DNA of 64,000 nucleotides from Moniliophthora roreri. Lineage: Eukaryota; Basidiomycota; Agaricomycetes; Agaricales; Marasmiaceae. The DNA is taken from assembly GCA_001466705.2 (NCBI GenBank), contig LATX02000133.1:744001-808000 (forward strand). Direction: 5' to 3'. Position numbers and translations under genes: made by a program. The notes beneath the pieces were generated by a model, which worked only from the letters and a program-made list of their open reading frames with translations, ran no database searches and was not told the origin of the DNA. Positions 59,267-64,000 of the stretch are shown here, piece after piece (position 1 is the first letter of the stretch; every line of letters starts with the position of its first letter).

Positions 59267-61269
59267 ATGCCAACCAGAGGATGTGGGTTGGGTCGTAGAA
59301 GCCGCATAACCTTGCTTGTTGGCTGCATCGCTGCAGTCAGCAGTCTCACATGGCTTGGAATCGGCTACCAATGGAGTCTGAGTGCAACCCTGGTCACCTC
59401 AGTACAGGTACCTCCGTTACCTTGGGAAAACCCATGCTCGCCGAACGAGACTCAAAGCACGGGTGATCGCGATGTCGTTGATAATGAACTTCATTCTCCA
59501 GTTGAGGATCGACTACTACCCAAGATGCCACAGCATCCGCACGGGGACCTGAACCATACCACTATACCGCAAGGCGCTCACGTACACGGATACACTGTTT
59601 TCGATCAACTTTATATGCGGAATGGGACATTATACATTGTTACGGACAAGCCAGAGACGTTTCCCGAAATCAAGAAGATTCTGTCGATCCCTGGGAAGGC
59701 GTTGCACGGAGTCAACTTGACGCCAACTGAAAAGGTGCGTACCTATATGAATGACTCTATGATTGTTCGATCTGAAGCTATGGATGCAGGAAATGGTCGT
59801 TATTGATCCTAGTCGCGCAAAAGAGTTATTAGGTAGCCGTTTCATTCGTTTGAAGGATCTTACTGTCCTGTTGTATGATCCTGACCAGTTCATGCACGTA
59901 TGTCAAGATCATACGACATTCGAAGAAAGTACTCACCACGTTAATTCGCCGCAATACAGCACTACTACCACTGGTGGGGAGAAATCATACTTGGTTTATG
60001 GCGAGTCTATTCCAAGCTTGGTGTCCGAGAAGATGGGTCTTTGGCGCCGCTTCCTTTTCCGGCACGATTCATGATGCCGGTGAGTTGGGATTCTCATTTT
60101 AAAGGAAATTTGCTGACTATAGCACAGTTTGTTGAGACGGAATCCTGGCGTGATCGTGCCAAAGTTGACGGCCCTTTGATGCGCGCAACATTTCCTGGAA
60201 TTTCGATCGAGGGGGCCTCTCACTGGGAGGACCTCATCAGACTCGAGGCGACGGTGATTTTTGAACGAGTAATGTTAGTCAATCGATATGCAGCTCATAC
60301 TCAGTATGTCTCATAACAACTTTTGAATGTTGTGTTATTACTCATGCACGTCTTGTAGCCCTTTTGGTGGAAAATGGTTCAAGATGATGTCGGGAACGAT
60401 GAGTGTCACGGTTCCAGATGATTTTTGGAAGCCTCTTCGCGACTCATTACTCTCGAATATACTGGGATACATCCCAGAGCCCAATGACGTCTCTAGCGAG
60501 GATTCGGGGCCCCCGCCACTGCCAGTTGTGACATATGTATCAAGACAAGGTGGCGGGAGGAGTCTCGTACATAAGGATCATGACGTGCTTATTCTCGAGC
60601 TGATGGACCTGGAGGATGAAGGAATATGTGAACTTTATGTGGCAGAGATGGAGAAGATGTCGCTTCGAGAGCAGATCGAATTAGCTGCTAGGACGACGGT
60701 ACGATCATTTGGTATTAAAGGATCCTTTAGTTCCGACTAGCTTATACTACAGATCATGTTGGGCGTGCATGGTAATGGTCTGACTGTAAGCAATCGCCAT
60801 TTATCCTTCCCCAGTTCATGCCAACCAAGTCTTGCCGAATACAGCACCAACTCTGGATGCCGCCTTCCCCTCAATCAACGGTTATCGAAATAATGGTTCC
60901 AGGCGGTGCGTGTCTTGTGCCAACAAAATCTTCGGTTCGGCTCTAACGGCGGGACACTCTAGGATATGTGTACGACTACGAGATTTTGGCTCGGAATATG
61001 GGCCATAAGGTGAACAGCTACTTTGGACAACAGATCTTTGCTCTAACCCGATCCTTACAGCACTATGCCGTATGGAATGACACCTATATAACTTACCCGA
61101 AGGGAGAAACACACAAGGTCTGTCCCGTAGGCATCTTGTTTCAACGAATACTCATTTTTTTTTTGTTCAGGGTATCAAGTATCCACCAGGGTTCCATGGA
61201 ACGTATACAATACCAGTCCATGGGCCGACAGTAGCCGACATTGTACGACAACGGTTAACGGGACCGTAA
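59267..61269 (+). CDS. GT61-family glycosyltransferase (EOGT/XylT-like)
   Basis: About ten exons. The N-terminus MPTRGCGLGRRSRITLLVG and the following hydrophobic run make a type II Golgi/ER anchor. A linker precedes the DUF563 catalytic domain: FMH/HYYHWWGEIILGLWRVY across an intron, IMLGVHGNGLT/HQLWMPP, STVIEIMVPGGYVYDYEIL, and HYAVWNDTYITYPKGE, ending DIVRQRLTGP at TAA 61267-61269. The HYYHWWGE and GVHGNGLTH motifs are the GT61 hallmarks for nucleotide-sugar binding and catalysis. These enzymes add xylose or GlcNAc to glycans or proteins; the donor here is not predictable. Confidence 0.9.
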
Positions 61270-61357
61270 GAGAAAAGGACTAGATGCTGTATCCATACTT
61301 TGTGCGTGTTATAGACACAATTAAAACCTATTGAAGTGGGCGAACTAGTAAAAAAAC

Positions 61358-61457
61358 TGGACGTTCAGGGGATTGAACCCTGGACCTTATACACACTCAA
61401 TGTAAGCCATTGGCTCGCATTTGCAAAGCATACGCGCTACCACTGCGCTAAACGCCC
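61358..61457 (-). tRNA. tRNA-Ala (anticodon TGC) with intron, second copy
   Basis: Reverse-strand copy of the tRNA at 54412, identical in the acceptor, D and T arms including G3:U70, with an intron of the same length that differs at a few bases (GCGAGCCAATGGCTTACATT against GTGAGCCAACGACTTGCATT). The 3' anticodon strand GTATA pairs perfectly with TATGC. It stands less than 100 bp beyond the 3' end of the GT61 gene, pointing towards it. Confidence 0.93.
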
Positions 61458-61759
61458 GTTGGGACTTTGTTTCCCAATGTGTGACTCATCTCGACAGTTT
61501 CGGAAGTTCAATTTGAGTTCAATATCTCTCCTCGATTGCGGAGCATAAATACATTGTAAAATAAAATGAGAAAAGGAATGTGATAAGTCCGAGTCAGGAA
61601 CAGGGAGGCCACAAGATACAACGAAGGACGGATCGCAGCTACAGTACTTTAAAAGAACGAGAGATTGTACAGTATACTACACTGCGGGAATAAGATAATT
61701 AAAAAGAAAGAACGTCGTCTAACATTGCGACGATTAACGCAGCCTAGATATCATATGAA

Positions 61760-64000
61760 TCAGAATCCCCTCGCCTTGGGGTGATACTGATAGCCCCACC
61801 CCATCTTCGTCAGAGCGTTCTGTATAACCTTCATACCACCGAGCACTTTCTCCTCTTGCATCCGCTGACCGACAACTTGAATGCCAACGGGGAGTCCATG
61901 TTGTGAAGGCGAGTGATACACGGAATACGTCATATGAGATAAAGAAGATTGGGCCCAGTAAGGAGTGGATGCGACGCAATTATGGGGGATATGATGGCCA
62001 TGCCCGTTCCCATGTCCATGTCCATTAGCATATTCGTGTCCGTTCGCGTGTCCGTTCCCATTGGGATGTCCATTCTTGACATTCCTGTCCCCGTTTGCAT
62101 GCCCATTCCCGTTCGCGTGTCCACTCACATACTTGGGGCCTTTCCCACTATTTGAATACGGACCTGTCCTCTCCCACTCCGACATATAGCCACCGTCGTC
62201 TTTCGCCAAAGGCGTAAGCGACGACGGTAAGCCCGGCGTATTCGATTGGTACCGCTCGTATATAGACTCTGGTAACCGGCGCTTGTACACCGCAGGTGCG
62301 TCTGCATCATTAGGATCGTACGCTGCAGCTGACGAGCTGGCAGGCAATGTATCAGGGTACGGCGGATACAAAGCATCCAAATCTCTATCCACAGTCGTTA
62401 CGGGAAGTATTCCTGCTGGGTAGTCAAGCTCAAGGGCAAGAATCAGCACAAACAAACACAATACGGAAAACTCAAAAAAGACATTTACCAAATTCCAAGT
62501 AAAAACATAGCCAGCACTAATAAGTCCCAGTCTCTGCGCATCCTCCTTATCACCCTTCCTCCTGTTGATCAAATTGGCACTATGCTTCTTCGCCCAGTTG
62601 TATTCCGGTTCATCCTGTGCAAGTGGATGCGTCCTCCGATACGGATCCATCTTCACTTGGACACTCTTCCCCGAAGCTCCCCCAACACATGAAGGATCCA
62701 CATCAAACTCCTCCCGAACAGCAGGCATCGGCGCCCCGACAGTCAGAATGAAGTCGATACGATGCCTCTCCCAAACGTCTTCCTTCCATTCCTGGCGTAA
62801 CACATCAAGCTGATGTATAAGCCCGCGCTGGCTAATCACGCTCTGCGGCCTTAGAACTTCGAGTAGAGATAATTGAGGAAGCCAAAAGGAGGAAGAAGAG
62901 ATTCGGGAGTAGCGTGATGGAGAAAAAGAGGTATGGAGTGTGCGGACCAGTCGGAAGGGGAAAGTGGCTAGTGAGTGTGTGAAGCGGAAGAGGCCGCCTA
63001 ACCAATTTGAGGATTTAAACGAGCCTGCTTTTGCAGCTGCTTGTTCGGCATCGCGTACGGGATTGGGTGCTAAACCAATGATGTCGGCAAACCGGATCCA
63101 CCAGCTGAGAACGTGTCGGAACCAGGGCGGTATTCTATGGAAATAAGAGTCATTACACTGCATTCTGAATATCTTTGTAGAGATGGCCCACCTGACAAGG
63201 TCAATTATGTCCCCCAGGGCAGCATTGAGGCCCTCACCAGGCATGACCTGGGATGTGATCTGCTGGCAGGCATCGCCGAAGCCGAGATTGTACCCAATGT
63301 TGAGTACTTTCGAAAGAGAAGGTGCATGAGAGGTCCTAATCAAATGTTGTCATGTGTTTTCTGCAGCCTGAATGAAAGACACCTTACAAGTCGACCACTT
63401 CATGTCCATCCGCTCTCAACGCATCAACTGTCATCGCCAGTCCTCTCCTGCATGCTGGAGATGGTGGTACGATGCCATCTGTCCATATGACACCGAATTT
63501 GAGCTTTCTGCCGCGTTCGGGTAATTGAGGATTGTTGGAGCCGTCATGCTGTTCAACGTTTCCTCTTCGAAGCACCGCTTGGTATTCCGAATCGCACCAA
63601 GGTATAGGTAAGCAGGTACTATCTAGTTCCCATGGCTTCATCTGAATGATTGCACGGTAAAAGTAATTGAGATCTTCGAATGTAGGCTTGGAACGACGGT
63701 CAGGATTCCGGGTGCCATATCGGAAAAATGACAACTCACCGACAATACACCACCGACTGTTCTGACACCTCCAACCATACCTGCCATACTACTCCTATTT
63801 GCCCAGGCAGGGAATCGTTCTGCGCTGCCTTTCAACGCGTAGCATCCGGTGAAATGTGCGGGTAGTCGTATGCTACCAGCAACGTCGGAGCCCAACTCCG
63901 CCTAGTCACCGGGTTTAGATGATAATCAAGGAAGCGCGACGGAAACTTACTTTGACGGCGCCGAATGCAGCCAAGACGCCTCCTCCGCCAGTCGAGGCAC
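61760..64000 (-). CDS. Amidase-signature hydrolase, N-terminus beyond the window
   Basis: The right edge cuts the gene. Readable exons give STGGGGVLAAFGAVK, ELGSDVAGSIRLPAHFTGCY (the Ser-cisSer region; the nucleophile is the Ser of AGSIRLP), RFPAWANRSSMAGMVGGV, FGVIWTDGIVPPSPACRRG, DALRADGHEVVDL, then FTWNL/LDYPAGILPVTTVD across an in-frame intron and HGLPVGIQVVGQRMQEEKVL at the end, all typical of acetamidase/FAAH-like enzymes. These hydrolyse amide bonds of small molecules or lipids. Unusually, a Gly/His/Asn-rich repeat (GHANGNGHANG and variants, about 62130-61985) is inserted just before the conserved C-terminal block. Stop at 61760. Confidence 0.88.

Overview
The window is nuclear DNA of a filamentous basidiomycete, most likely a mushroom-forming Agaricomycete. 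The evidence is dense 45-65 nt GT-AG introns (a few GC-AG), families typical of this group (DUF6533 membrane proteins, TKL-type kinases with an N-terminal helical domain, UstYa/DUF3328 proteins, GT61 glycosyltransferases), and an intron-containing tRNA-Ala. No tools were run; gene models come from reading splice sites and conserved motifs by eye.

Layout. 1-4.9 kb is AT-rich repeat DNA with a 1,463-bp tandem duplication whose junction carries an N. 4.6-6.8 kb holds a secreted S33/TAP-type peptidase (minus), partly copied by that duplication. 9.2-12.4 kb is a long Ser/Pro-rich DUF7330-like protein. 13.0-17.8 kb is the most interesting block: two loci encoding small precursor-like peptides with tyrosine-bearing repeats bounded by dibasic sites, interleaved with two UstYa-family oxidase genes (one intact, one with two stops). 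This is the gene set expected for a ribosomally made, UstYa-modified cyclic peptide (dikaritin-like RiPP). Both precursor loci look damaged or rearranged, and a MITE-like element lies among them. 18.1-20.0 kb is a GH3 N-acetylhexosaminidase-like enzyme, 20.1-21.6 kb a polytopic membrane protein, 22.6-24.0 kb an atypical kinase. 24.4-27.5 kb is a 3.0-kb element with about 390-bp terminal inverted repeats and a perfect 7-bp target duplication. A paralogue of the membrane protein follows (27.6-29.1 kb).

30.1-38.3 kb contains a broken 5' copy and an intact 13-exon copy of a MUP1/LAT-type amino-acid permease. Between them lies a minus-strand pair: a conserved basidiomycete protein of unknown function and a helical-bundle plus kinase protein whose catalytic Asp is Asn, an MLKL-like layout. 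41.2-43.1 kb and 57.2-59.0 kb are DUF6533 membrane proteins. 43.5-44.2 kb is cyclophilin A, 45.1-45.8 kb an anchored unknown, 46.3-50.6 kb a large two-RRM RNA-binding protein, 54.7-55.3 kb a small two-TM protein, 59.3-61.3 kb a GT61 glycosyltransferase, and 61.8 kb to the end a partial amidase. Two near-identical tRNA-Ala(UGC) genes in opposite orientation sit at 54.4 and 61.4 kb.

Functionally, housekeeping genes (cyclophilin, RRM protein, tRNAs, permease, GH3, GT61, amidase) surround an accessory RiPP-like cluster and several mobile or duplicated segments. Only the RiPP block reads as a pathway; a secreted peptidase 6 kb away could take part, but that is inference.
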